From JAMXLO01 sp963832895 (lineage in GTDB: Bacteria; Pseudomonadota; Alphaproteobacteria; Acetobacterales; Acetobacteraceae), in assembly GCA_963832895.1 (NCBI GenBank), contig CAWHVQ010000002.1, positions 310,001 through 374,000 on the forward strand: DNA of 64,000 nt, given 5' to 3'. A model generated the notes under the pieces. It was not told the origin of the DNA. It saw only the letters and a list, made by a program, of their open reading frames with translations, and made no database searches. A program made the translations under genes and the position numbers. Below are positions 18,261 to 27,231 of the stretch, piece by piece. Every line of letters begins with the position of its first letter. Within the stretch, counting starts at the first letter, position 1.

Positions 18261-18494
18261 ATGCCGTGGGTTAAAGCTGGCCAGCTTGTTATCGACGAGG
18301 CGACCGGCAAGCCGAAGTATTTCCCTATCATATCGTTTGAAACGCACGGCGTTCAGCGCGCGTGGTCCCAGCAAGTGTTGCGGGCCATCCGGTCTGAGTA
18401 TCCCGAGGCGCTGCCGGCGACCGAGGACGACAGCGACAGCATGGAGGCTGCCGAGGCGCTCCAATGGCAGCGCCGGGAAAGGGGCGCCGCATGA
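18261..18494 (+). CDS. Small hypothetical protein before the primase gene
   Basis: A 77-residue frame begins at the ATG 18261 ('MPWVKAGQLVIDEATGKPKY') and ends shortly before the primase start. Codon use and the acidic C-terminus ('EDDSDSMEAAEAL') look protein-like. No known domain. Its position directly ahead of the primase suggests co-transcription. Confidence 0.5.
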   Translation: MPWVKAGQLVIDEATGKPKYFPIISFETHGVQRAWSQQVLRAIRSEYPEALPATEDDSDSMEAAEALQWQRRERGAA

Positions 18495-18531
18495 AACGCC
18501 GGCCTCCGTGGCAATTGAGGGAGTGCGGCAG

Positions 18532-20927
18532 ATGATCACCGCACATGGCGCGATGCAATCGAATGCGTCCGCTATCCCGCAACCGCTGTGGACAACGCCG
18601 GCCTTACGCGAGATCGACCCAGCACCATACCTGACAGAGATAGCCGTTTGCGTCGCCGAAACCGGCATCCCGGTGTTTCCTTGTGGCGCTGAAAAGACGC
18701 CGCTCACCGAGCACGGTTTCAAAGACGCAACCCGCGATCCGAAGACCATCCGACGCGCATTCTCCCATCCCGCGGCAAAACTGATCGGCGTTCCTACGGG
18801 CGCCACTACCGGCATCGATGTCCTCGACCTCGACCCGGGGCACGGTAGCGACGCCTGGCGCACGGCCAACATTCACCGGATGTCGGAAACCCGCATTCAC
18901 CGGACCGCTCGCGGTGGAGAACACTGGTTATTCCGCCACGTGCAGGGCGTGCGCAACCTGCAGGACAGCGAAACGATCGGTCTCGGCTGCGATATCCGCG
19001 GCGAGGGCGGCTACGCCATCTGGCCCGGCTCGCCCGGCTACACCGTCGTGTCTGACGCCGACGTGGCCGACTGGCCGGACTGGCTGTTGCCGCTGGCGCT
19101 AAAGCCGGAGAAGCCGGCAGCGCGACCGACGTTCACGCCGAAACGCGTAGTCGATCAGTTGGAGGAGAGGCGTTACCGCGGCCTTATCCAGAGCCTGCTC
19201 GCCAACGTGAGCAACGCACCGGAGGGAGCGAAGCACGGCGCACTACTGAAAAACGCCCGCGCTTTGGGTGGCGTCCTACAGGCGACAGGCACCAGCGAGG
19301 ACGATGCCGTGGCGTGGCTGATCGCAGCGCTGCCCAGCACTGTCCGGTCATGGGAGGGCGCTCGCAAGACGGCCATTGATGGCCTGCGCCACGGTGCCGC
19401 CGAGCCGATCGAGCTGGAGGACCGGCGGCGGCCCGTAATCTCCCACCGGCGGGACGTTTCGCCGCCAGATAGCGACCCACACGACACCCAGGCGCAAGCT
19501 GCCGAACCGGAAACCTTCTTCGACCCGTGGGCAGAACTGGCGCCGCCAAGATTCCCCACTGATGCACTCCCGCCAGTCCTCAGAGCCTTCTCAGAGGACC
19601 GTGCACGCATCATCGGCGCCGATCCATGCGCGATAGCCTGGGCAGCCATCAGCGCCGCCAGTGCTGCTCTCGATGGCAGCATTCGCCTACGCATGAAGCG
19701 ACACGACCACTGGTCCGTGCCGCCAGCGATCTGGGTAGCACTCATCGGCCGGCCAAGCACAAAGAAGTCCCCCATCATTGATGCCGCTTGGGAGCCGCTA
19801 CACCGCGCGCAGAAGATCGACCTCGACCAATGGCGGCAGGAAGTCGCTATCTGGAAAGCAACATCCAAGAAAGAGCGCTCCGAAGATGAGCCCACCCCAC
19901 GGCGCCGCCTCGTGTCTCACGATGGAACTATGGAAGCGTTGCAGGACATCCTGGGCCGTCAGAACCGCGGCATCGGTGTCTTGCGCGATGAACTTTCCGG
20001 ATGGCTCGGCAGCCTGGAGAAATATGCAGGCGCCAAGGGCAGCGGAGCCGACCGCGCGTTCTTCTTACAAGCATGGAACGGCGGCCCGAACGTAATCGAT
20101 CGGGTGTCACGCGGGACCATCCCCATCAACGAGCTGCTGGTGGCGATATGCGGCGGCATCCAACCCGACCGATTGCGCCAGTTCCACGACCTGACCGACG
20201 ACGGGCTATGGCAGCGGTTCATCCCCATTATCGTCGCGCCAGCTTCACGCGGCCTGGATGAGGTCCCCCCCCCGCTGTCGCCGACTACGCGAAAGCCATC
20301 AACCGCATCCTCGCGGTGCCCGGCGGAACTCAAGCAAACCTATCGGAACCCGCTCACGATGTCCGCGCCGAGATCGAGAAGCGCGTATTCGACCTGGAGC
20401 AAGGCGAGGTACTGGGTGCGCGCTTTTCGAGCTTCTGCGGGAAGCTCGTCGGCATGTGGGGTCGCCTCTGCCTCGTGCTGAACTACCTGGACCCGTCGGA
20501 AGGCGCTCCTTTCATCGTCTCACGCGAGACCGCTGAACGCGCCACCACCCTACTGTTCAAGAGCGTCATCCCATGCGCCGCCAGGGTGTACGCCGCAACC
20601 GGCGGCGCTGGCGCCGACATCGAAGCTACGCGATCCGTGGCCGGCTACATTCTGACCAAGCAGAAAGCACGCGTCCTCGCGTCCGAGCTCGCTCATAACG
20701 TCAGGGCATGTCGGGGCCAGCCGCTCGATCATGTCCAGCGCGTCGTATCACCCCTCGTCGCCGGTGGATGGATGGCGCCGGAAAAAGACTGGAACCCATC
20801 ACTGTGGACGGTGGCGGCAGGGATCCACACTCGGTTCAAGGCGCGGGCGGTAACTGAGGCAACAAGGCGAGCCGCCGTCCGCGCCATGATTAGCGGCGCC
20901 GGTGACGACGATGCTTTCGCGGAATAA
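18532..20927 (+). pseudogene. Primase-polymerase / DUF3987 replication protein with a frameshift at a C9 run
   Basis: The start at 18532 has a GAGGGAG ribosome site. The N-terminal domain is a bifunctional primase-polymerase type ('GVPTGATTGIDVLDLDPGH', 'GGEHWLFRH', 'GCDIRGEGGYAIWPGS'); from about residue 340 a DUF3987 helicase-like region follows ('IWVALIGRPSTKKSPIIDAA', 'LRDELSGWLGSLEKY'). The frame breaks in a run of nine C at 20265-20273; one base change restores 'DYAKAINRILAVPGGTQAN' and the last 220 residues to 20927. Such proteins replicate phage-like or plasmid-like mobile elements. A 153-base piece (20490-20642) is duplicated at 21512. The frameshift may be a sequencing indel. Confidence 0.82.
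20490..20642 (+). repeat. 153-bp segment of the primase gene, duplicated at 21512-21664
   Basis: The segment from 'gacccgtcgg' to 'gatccgtggcc' occurs again without mismatch at 21512-21664. Confidence 0.9.
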
Positions 20928-20930
20928 TAG

Positions 20931-21030
20931 GGACAAACGGGATTGCGGGCGTGAGCAGAAAAAACGGAGATATAGGGGAGAGAGTGAAATCATTATCTGT
21001 GTACTCCTGTGCGCAATCCCGTTTGTCCCG
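20931..21030. repeat. 18-bp perfect inverted repeat after the primase gene
   Basis: GGGACAAACGGGATTGCG at 20931-20948 is repeated in exact inverse complement at 21013-21030, with 64 bases between. It begins three bases after the primase stop. It may be a replication or transfer site of the element, or a transcript-end structure; there is no T-run. Confidence 0.7.
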
Positions 21031-21511
21031 CTGGTTCCTGAAGCGAAACGGCAGCACGAGAGAAAGAAACTGATCGCCAGGATCCCCCTCAAATTCCCTG
21101 TCCTGCGGACACTTCCCACCAATCCGTTGCGGCGGATCACATGGGTGTAACGTCTTGTTCCAGGTTGGCTACCTTCTGTCTTTGTTAGCCGTCGCGAATG
21201 GGTGTCCGCTGCTGTCCGAATATGTCCGAATGCAAAAGTAAGCGCGGTCCGAAACACCGCGATCAGACCGACGGACGGAGGAAGCGAGTGTCTGGTGCCT
21301 TTTCGTGCGGATCATGATCGCCGGGAGTGGCCGCAGCAATGGAACCCGAAGCCGATTAATTGGTAGTATTTTGCCTTATGTGGCAACAAACTACCGCCCC
21401 AACGGCTTATGCCGCTGACCTGGTTCGCACGCGCTCGGCGCCTGAGCCAGTCATCGAGCGAGCTTACGCCGGAAATAAAATCGTCGAGTTCGTCCCAGCG
21501 TGTCGAGCGCT

Positions 21512-21664
21512 GACCCGTCGGAAGGCGCTCCTTTCATCGTCTCACGCGAGACCGCTGAACGCGCCACCACCCTACTGTTCAAGAGCGTCATCCCATGCGC
21601 CGCCAGGGTGTACGCCGCAACCGGCGGCGCTGGCGCCGACATCGAAGCTACGCGATCCGTGGCC
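21512..21664 (+). repeat. Duplicate of a primase-gene segment fused to an ISL3 fragment
   Basis: This exact copy of 20490-20642 is joined on its right directly to the ISL3 fragment and on its left to 150 bases of unknown coding-like sequence ('AYAADLVRTRSAPEPVIERA'). It is out of context and cannot be functional. Confidence 0.9.
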
Positions 21665-22187
21665 CTTTGCCTGTCCGGGCTGCGGTGCTGCCGATTGCCC
21701 GGCGCACGACACCGAACGGATGACGTGGCGACATCTCAACTTCTTCCAGCACCAAGCCTATCTGCATGCCCGTGTGCCACGGGTGCGTTGCGTCAGGTGC
21801 GGGGTCAAGAAGATCGGCGTGCCATGGGCGCGCGAGGGTGGCGGCTTCACCCTGCTATTCGAGGCGTTGGTCATGGCCTTGGTTTCAGCAATGCCGGTCA
21901 ACGCTGTGGCCCGACTGGTGGGTGAGCACGACACCAGGCTATGGCGCGTCATTCACCACTACGTCGAACGCGCCCGAGCGCGCGCCGATCTCGCGGCTGT
22001 CACGCGAGTGGCGATCGACGAGACCGCCGCCCGGCGCGGCCACCACTATATCTCGCTCTTTGTCGACATTGATCGCGCCCGCGTCGATGCAGACCTCGGC
22101 GACGGCATCGGGATCGCCGCCGTGCGCCGTGAGGTCATCGGCAAACGCCGCGACGGTCGCGGCGTCCTTGCCCTCGGTCGCGAAGAC
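21665..22187 (+). pseudogene. ISL3-family transposase fragment with an internal 105-bp inversion
   Basis: From 'ctttgcctg' at 21665 the sequence is almost identical to the intact ISL3 transposase gene at 36.2-37.4 kb (zinc-binding 'CPGCGAADCPAH', 'PRVRCVRCGVKKI'). It lacks the first 40 codons. After 22086 the reading order is reversed: 22083-22187 is the exact reverse complement of 36705-36809. The rest of the transposase is missing and a different gene fragment follows. Confidence 0.9.
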
Positions 22188-22522
22188 GGACCGCCAAGCA
22201 AATCCATCAGGCTGTCCTCGGCACCTTCCAGCTCTCCGACACACGCTACGCCATCAACCAACTGCGCTACGACCTGCGCAAACTCAAAGGCCACGGCCTG
22301 CTGCAGCGGGATGGATCCCGCTACGCCTACCGCCTCTCCCCAAAAGGCGTCCAGGTTGCGCTGCTGTTCCTCTTCTTCCACAAAAGACTCTGCGGTCCGC
22401 TCGCACACAGCCGTTTCCACCACCGCCCCGTCGCCCGTCATCAGCCGCCCAGTAAATTGGAAACCGCTTATCACCGCGCCGACAAAGCCATCCAACAGAT
22501 CGTCGATCTGCTTGCCGCGTGA
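22188..22522 (+). pseudogene. C-terminal fragment of a transposon-associated winged-helix-like protein
   Basis: An open frame without a start codon encodes 'YAINQLRYDLRKLKGHGLL', 'YAYRLSPKGVQVALLFLFFH' and 'KRLCGPLAHSRFHHRP', ending at TGA 22520-22522. This C-terminal pattern is well conserved in a family often found near transposons and resembles a winged helix; its function is not known to me. The upstream part is lost at the junction with the ISL3 fragment. Confidence 0.65.
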
Positions 22523-22642
22523 CCTTCGCAGCAACAACACGATTGTTGAACGCTTTTGGTCAAGGATTCGCTCAGGTAGAATCTAGAACGCTACGACAGT
22601 CTCGCGTGCCCCCTCACCCGATTTCTTTTACAATGCGTTGCG

Positions 22643-23194
22643 CTACAGCATCTTCCCGCGGGCGCAGTCGAACCAAATTTGCCCCTGTGTGTCCGAGGGG
22701 CTGATCGTGAGGGAGACGATTGGTTGGGCAGGTTCTCCCAACTCCAGCATCCCGCCGCTCAGCAGGATCAGGACGCGGCTCAGCGCCGTATCATCGAAGC
22801 CAAGCGTGACCGTGAACCGGTACGCGGCGGTCCGGCGGGCCGCAACCTGCCAGAGCCCCGCCGAACCGGTGAAGCGAAGCGGCACGATCACCGGTCCGTG
22901 GACCGGCTGCGACTCAAGAGAAACGATGACGCGAATCGGCTGATCGCGGCGGATGCTTATGAGCACCGATGTGGCGGCCGCCGATGCAACCGCAACGCAC
23001 TCTTCGTCGCTTGAGCGGAACGTCCAGGTGGTATGGACCTGCGGGCTCGGAATGTGCCGAACGAGCGGAGGTACCGCTGGCACCGAAGCCTCTCGTCGCC
23101 CTTCCTCACCCGACGGCAGGGGGGCGCAACTGACCGGAAGCAGCGTCAGAATCGCAAAGGCTCCGATACAGGCCCGTGCGAAACGCTCTGCCAA
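22643..23194 (-). CDS. Putative lipoprotein of unknown function
   Basis: Starting from TTG at 23194, 14 bases after the ompA paralogue stop, the protein has 183 residues with a signal sequence and lipobox-like 'LLPVSCAPLP'. The mature part is beta-rich ('VHTTWTFRSSDEECVAVA', 'GLWQVAARRTAAYRFTVTLG') and ends 'QIWFDCARGKML'. It is probably co-transcribed with the ompA paralogue upstream. The start is uncertain since no ATG lies after the ompA stop. No family recognised. Confidence 0.6.
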   Translation of the reverse strand: MAERFARACIGAFAILTLLPVSCAPLPSGEEGRREASVPAVPPLVRHIPSPQVHTTWTFRSSDEECVAVASAAATSVLISIRRDQPIRVIVSLESQPVHGPVIVPLRFTGSAGLWQVAARRTAAYRFTVTLGFDDTALSRVLILLSGGMLELGEPAQPIVSLTISPSDTQGQIWFDCARGKML

Positions 23195-23207
23195 AGGCGG
23201 CGCTCCG

Positions 23208-24287
23208 TCAGCGGATGATGATCTCGACCCGACGGTTTTGCGGTTCGCGCACACCCGGACCAGTCGGCACAAGCAGATGCGTGTCGCCGAAGCCCTGAAC
23301 GGTGATGGCATTCTGCGGCACACCGTCCTTGATCAGCTCGACCTGCACCGCGCGCGCACGACGGAGAGAGAGACCCTGGTTGTATTTGGGCGTGCCTGAC
23401 GTGTCGGTGTAGCCGTTCACCTCGATCCGAGTGTACTGCACATGCGTGGAATTGTCCGCCGCCTCCTTGACAATCTGCCGCGCCCGATCGCTCAGCGTCG
23501 CCTTGTCCCAGTCGAAGAACACAAGATAGGAGCGCGCAGGTGCGGGGGCAGGTGCAGCCTCCGCTGCCGGCGCCGGCACCGGCACCGGCCGGGCAACGTT
23601 GAATGCATAGCGCACACCAAACAGGAAATCGTTGCTGAACTGCTGTTGCAGCTTCACCTGAAACGGCCCACCGGGCGGTGTCACGGTGGCGGCATACGTT
23701 CGACCGCCGGCGATGCCGAAAAACCGGTACTCGGCGGTGAGAGATAGGCCCGGCACGCGCGGCATCGGGAACGAGAGGCCGGCGATCGCCTGATAGGCGA
23801 GCCCGCCCTCAGTGTCATTTGACGTGATCACGCCGGTCGGCGACCCGGCCAGGGGCGTCGCGGCGAGATTGCGCAAGTGTGTCCAGCCGTAGCCCACGCC
23901 ACCACCGACGTAGGGATACAGCCATGGCAGATGCACATCCATATCGAACAGCACGTTGGCCAGCGCGCCATAAGTCTGCGCGGTACCGCTGAAAGTGGAC
24001 AACCCTGGCCCGGTACCGCGAGAGATATCGGCTGTTCGATAGTTGCCCTCCAGCTCGAAGCGAAAGCCGTTGCCCAAGGCATAGCCGACGCTCGCCAAAC
24101 CCGCGAAGCCGACCGAAGGATCCAGTTGCGTGCGTGAACTGCCGAGCACGGCGGTTTGCACATTGATGCTCTCGGGCCAATAGACGCCGGCACCAGCCCC
24201 GATATAGAGGCCCTGAAACGGCTGCGCCTGGGCCGCAAAAGGCGATGCGAGAAGAACCATCACCAGACACAGACTACGCAAGCGCAT
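23208..24287 (-). CDS. OmpA-family outer membrane protein, paralogue 1
   Basis: This 359-residue protein has a signal peptide (cleavage after AQAQP region, about residue 21), an eight-stranded OmpA-like beta-barrel (about 25-215, with 'GLYIGAGAGVYW' and 'AGLASVGYALGNGFRFELEG'), a Pro/Ala linker and a C-terminal OmpA peptidoglycan-binding domain ('YLVFFDWDKATLSDRARQIV', 'YTDTSGTPKYNQGLSLRRA', 'NRRVEIIIR'). The role is structural: anchoring the outer membrane to peptidoglycan. It is followed by a putative lipoprotein gene. Its last 60 bases are almost identical to those of paralogue 2, suggesting sequence exchange. Confidence 0.92.
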   Translation of the reverse strand: MRLRSLCLVMVLLASPFAAQAQPFQGLYIGAGAGVYWPESINVQTAVLGSSRTQLDPSVGFAGLASVGYALGNGFRFELEGNYRTADISRGTGPGLSTFSGTAQTYGALANVLFDMDVHLPWLYPYVGGGVGYGWTHLRNLAATPLAGSPTGVITSNDTEGGLAYQAIAGLSFPMPRVPGLSLTAEYRFFGIAGGRTYAATVTPPGGPFQVKLQQQFSNDFLFGVRYAFNVARPVPVPAPAAEAAPAPAPARSYLVFFDWDKATLSDRARQIVKEAADNSTHVQYTRIEVNGYTDTSGTPKYNQGLSLRRARAVQVELIKDGVPQNAITVQGFGDTHLLVPTGPGVREPQNRRVEIIIR

Positions 24288-24314
24288 ACCTCGTGTCCTT
24301 CTCGGGCGAGGACG

Positions 24315-24338
24315 AAAAGGGGCGCCTCGCGGCGCCCC
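24315..24338 (-). terminator. Rho-independent terminator after ompA paralogue 2
   Basis: On the minus strand GGGGCGCC, a four-base loop, GGCGCCCC and TTTT form a strong terminator 31 bases beyond the stop of the upstream ompA gene and before paralogue 1. Confidence 0.85.
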
Positions 24339-24368
24339 GATCCGTTGTCGGCGTTATGCAGCGGGAGA

Positions 24369-25451
24369 TCAGCGGATGATGATCTCGACGCGGCGGTTCT
24401 GCGGTTCGCGCACACCCGGACCAGTCGGCACAAGCAGATGCGTGTCGCCGAAGCCCTGCGTGGTGATCGCGTTCGCTGGAACGCCGTCCTTGATGAGTTC
24501 GGCCTTGACCGCATTGGCGCGGCGGATCGACAGACCAAGGTTATACTTCGGCGTGCCGGACGTGTCGGTGTAGCCGTTCACCTCGATCCGCGTGTACTGC
24601 ACCTTGGTGGAGTTGGCCGCCGCTTCCGCGATGATCTGGCGCGCACGATCGGTCAGGTTGTATTTATCCCAATCGAAGAACACCAGGTACGAACGAGCCG
24701 GCGCCGCTGCCGGAACCGGCGCGGGAGCCGGCGGTGGCGGCGGTGCTACGCCGAAGTTGTAGCGGATGCCGAGCAGGATCGAGTTGTTGTGGTCGTTCTT
24801 CAAACTGACGCTGCCGAATCTGGTCGTATCGCCGACTGTAGAGACAGCACCATAACTCCGGCTGCCCGCCAGACCCATGTAGCGGTATTCGGCGGTGAAC
24901 GCCAAACCTGGTATCGCAGCCAGCGGAAACGCGGCGCCAACGATCGCCTGATAGGCGAATGAGCCCTTCGACGTGTCCTGCAAAGCCAAGCTACTCGGTC
25001 CCGTGGGGCTGGTCAGAGCGACCCCCTGCTCGTTGGCCCATTGGTAGCCTGCGCCGACACCAAGATAAGGCACGAACCAAGGTGTGAGCCCGTTGAAGTC
25101 GTACAGCACGTTAACCATCGGGCCGTACTTCTGCTCACGCCCGTGGCCGGATGTGTTGCCGCCAAAGAAGCCCGATCCGCCGTCGAATTCGTTGTTGCGA
25201 TAGTCGCCCTCGAGCTCAGCGCGCAAACCGTTGCCGAAGCCCCAGCCCATACTCACCACGCCGGCAAACCCGATGCCCGACTTCAGGTTGGCCGTTCCCA
25301 CTCCAAATATGGTGTTGGGGTTGACCTGGATGCCCGGCATGATGTTCACGCCGGCGCCGGCGCCGACATAAAGACCAGTAACCGGCTGTGCACTTGCCGC
25401 GATGGGCGTGGCCAGCACAGTGGCCGCCAAGAGTGCACTTCGAAGCTGCAT
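24369..25451 (-). CDS. OmpA-family outer membrane protein, paralogue 2
   Basis: The ATG at 25451 has a GAGGAGA ribosome site and begins the signal peptide MQLRSALLAATVLATPIAAS; the protein has 360 residues. A longer frame to 25562 has no support. Barrel strands ('GLYVGAGAGVNIMPGIQVN', 'GVVSMGWGFGNGLRAELEG') are followed by an Ala/Pro linker and an OmpA C-domain ('DWDKYNLTDRARQIIAEAA', 'EVNGYTDTSGTPKYNLGL'). It is the best preserved of the three paralogues. Predicted location: outer membrane with periplasmic peptidoglycan contact. Confidence 0.93.
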   Translation of the reverse strand: MQLRSALLAATVLATPIAASAQPVTGLYVGAGAGVNIMPGIQVNPNTIFGVGTANLKSGIGFAGVVSMGWGFGNGLRAELEGDYRNNEFDGGSGFFGGNTSGHGREQKYGPMVNVLYDFNGLTPWFVPYLGVGAGYQWANEQGVALTSPTGPSSLALQDTSKGSFAYQAIVGAAFPLAAIPGLAFTAEYRYMGLAGSRSYGAVSTVGDTTRFGSVSLKNDHNNSILLGIRYNFGVAPPPPPAPAPVPAAAPARSYLVFFDWDKYNLTDRARQIIAEAAANSTKVQYTRIEVNGYTDTSGTPKYNLGLSIRRANAVKAELIKDGVPANAITTQGFGDTHLLVPTGPGVREPQNRRVEIIIR

Positions 25452-25752
25452 TTGCTTTCTCCTCGTTCTGCCGGCGTCAACGGCGCTCATGAGCCGCCTC
25501 TTCGCTCGGATTTTTACCCAATAAAGGCCGCTAATGCGAGGGGGCAATGTTTGTTTGGGCACTTACTGTGGCAATCGGGCAACAGGTTGGCGCGAACGAC
25601 ACAGAGCGGGGGGCCCTGAGCTCGCGCGGAACAGCCATACGTTCGACCCGTCTGCACGCCTGGCCAGGGTCGGGCCATCCCCATTGCCAGTCACCACATA
25701 GCGCGTTAGTTCGTCGCCAGCTAGGCAATGCGCTATTGAGTTGGGGACAGCG

Positions 25753-25998
25753 ATGCCCGGTTATCATTTTTATTGCCTGAACGCCGAGGGACGGTTTGCA
25801 TTCGGGAAGCACATAGAAGCGGAAGATTTGAACGCAGCCATTCGATGGGCTTCGCAAGAATGTAGAGCGCACCCAGCCGGGCCGTTCTCAGGGCTAGAGG
25901 TCTGGCAGAACGCACGACGCCTCTTCACCAGCGAAAGCCTGCTACGCGCCAGCCGGACCGAGCCAGTTAGGAAGCGACGATTGCGACGACGATCATGA
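25753..25998 (+). CDS. Small hypothetical protein (DUF6894-like pattern)
   Basis: This 81-residue protein begins MPGYHFYCLNAEGRFAFGKH, resembling the short 'MPRYFFHL' proteins of Alphaproteobacteria (DUF6894 type) that have an aromatic beta hairpin start and a helical middle. The C-terminus is Arg-rich. A GGGGA site precedes the ATG. Function unknown; assignment to the family is tentative. Confidence 0.5.
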   Translation: MPGYHFYCLNAEGRFAFGKHIEAEDLNAAIRWASQECRAHPAGPFSGLEVWQNARRLFTSESLLRASRTEPVRKRRLRRRS

Positions 25999-26058
25999 TG
26001 GGATCAGGGTCGCATCGACCAGAGTGCCCCGTCCGCACCCGCGACCCTTGGCCTTCAA

Positions 26059-26364
26059 TTGCCGGTGACGCTGCTGCTGAGCCTATGGCTGCTCCGCTTA
26101 TCCATCCCCGCTAATCCGCTGGAAGTCGGTGACCGGCTGGCGGAAAGCTCGGAGCGAGTTAATGTCGCGCTGGACCTGATACCCTTCGCCGGTGCTACCT
26201 TCATGTGGTTTCTCGGCGTGTTACGCGACCGCCTTGGCCCAAGGGAGGACAAGTTCTTCGCTACTGTGTTCCTCGGCAGCAGTCTGATGTTCCTCTGCAT
26301 GTTGTTCGCGGCCGCCGCAACTCGGATCGGGGATGCCTATGAGTTCAATGGGGGACGACCATGA
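26059..26364 (+). CDS. Small membrane protein, probably N-terminally shortened
   Basis: The 101-residue frame (TTG start) has three hydrophobic segments and 'GVLRDRLGPREDKFFATVFL', a motif of a conserved alphaproteobacterial membrane protein in which two helices flank the sequence RDR-G-REDRFFATVF. The first helix is present but no ATG is seen before it, and the upstream stop is the end of the previous small gene, so the true N-terminus may be lost or frameshifted. Function unknown. Confidence 0.55.
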   Translation: MPVTLLLSLWLLRLSIPANPLEVGDRLAESSERVNVALDLIPFAGATFMWFLGVLRDRLGPREDKFFATVFLGSSLMFLCMLFAAAATRIGDAYEFNGGRP

Positions 26365-26544
26365 GGTTTAGTTGGCCGAAAGGCCTGCCAGTGCCGATGG
26401 GTTAATCGACGTTGGAACGACCATGCAGACCGCGATCACACAAAGTCGCCGACCACCCTCTCCAACAATATGACGGGCACCCCTCGCTTCGCACCCGGCG
26501 GGACGCAAAGCGCCAATGCTTATCAGCCCATCGTCGGCGGCGCA

Positions 26545-26944
26545 TGGTCAAGGCTGAACAAGCGCCGGCGCCTGATGGTCTGGTGGTTGATGCGTGGGCA
26601 CGTTGCCTCGTGGCGAGGCGCTCGCGGGTCGCATGGCTCGTACGAACTCACCCGCGCCAGCGCCCCACTTGGTGAAGACCTTGAGAGCCGTGGTAAACGA
26701 TACATCGACCGGATGCACTCGCTCCCTTGGCAGGATGTACAGTGCCCCCGCCATCGGCGTTGGCACCGAGGGCACCAGCACGGTGTATGATCCATCCTCC
26801 AGTTCCTCGATGATCAGAGCAGGAACCAACGCCTCCTCGATCTCGACAAGCGCCGGCGTGAATGTCGGTTCATCAGCCTGCCCAGCGATCCGTCCGGCGA
26901 GACCACGCAACAGCGTATAGCCAGGAAGCTTTGAGAGCACCGCC
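26545..26944. repeat. 400-bp exact repeat, copy 1 (3' part of DUF502 gene)
   Basis: This interval matches 52218-52617 without a mismatch, same orientation; identity falls sharply outside it. Confidence 0.9.
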
Positions 26945-27204
26945 TCCTCAAAGGCGTTCTTGGCTCGCAATCCCGGACCGGTGCGCACGATCAGTCCCAT
27001 AATGAAGCAGATCGCGACCAGCACGAGGATCGCGAGAAGCTGCTTGAATTCGACAGCCGCAGGAATGCCGGCGGTGATCGGCTTAACCACAGCCAGAAGG
27101 CTGCTGAGTGCCTTGAGCAGGAGTAGGATGGAGACATAGATCGGCAGGACAATGAGGACCCCGCCGATCAGCGTCGTCTTGGTGAATTCGGCCAGTGTTC
27201 TCAT
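26548..27204 (-). CDS. DUF502 family membrane protein, intact copy
   Basis: The 218-residue protein begins MRTLAEFTKTTLIGGVLIVL and has two transmembrane segments (about 12-35 and 55-80) and a soluble C-terminal domain with 'FTPALVEIEEALVPALIIEE' and 'VFVPSVPTPMAGALYIL'-like sequence, the DUF502 signature. Function unknown; DUF502 proteins are widespread in plants and bacteria. Its last 400 bases (26545-26944) are identical, base for base, to the second copy at 52218-52617, while the 5' part differs at many positions. Confidence 0.88.
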   Translation of the reverse strand: MRTLAEFTKTTLIGGVLIVLPIYVSILLLLKALSSLLAVVKPITAGIPAAVEFKQLLAILVLVAICFIMGLIVRTGPGLRAKNAFEEAVLSKLPGYTLLRGLAGRIAGQADEPTFTPALVEIEEALVPALIIEELEDGSYTVLVPSVPTPMAGALYILPRERVHPVDVSFTTALKVFTKWGAGAGEFVRAMRPASASPRGNVPTHQPPDHQAPALVQP

Positions 27205-27231
27205 GGACCAACCTCCAGACGGGTTGATCGT

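Noticed and set aside
20902..21150. 82-residue plus-strand frame overlapping the primase end
   Set aside because: It spans the 18-bp inverted repeat, is mostly basic and hydrophobic patches without a domain, and overlaps a supported gene.
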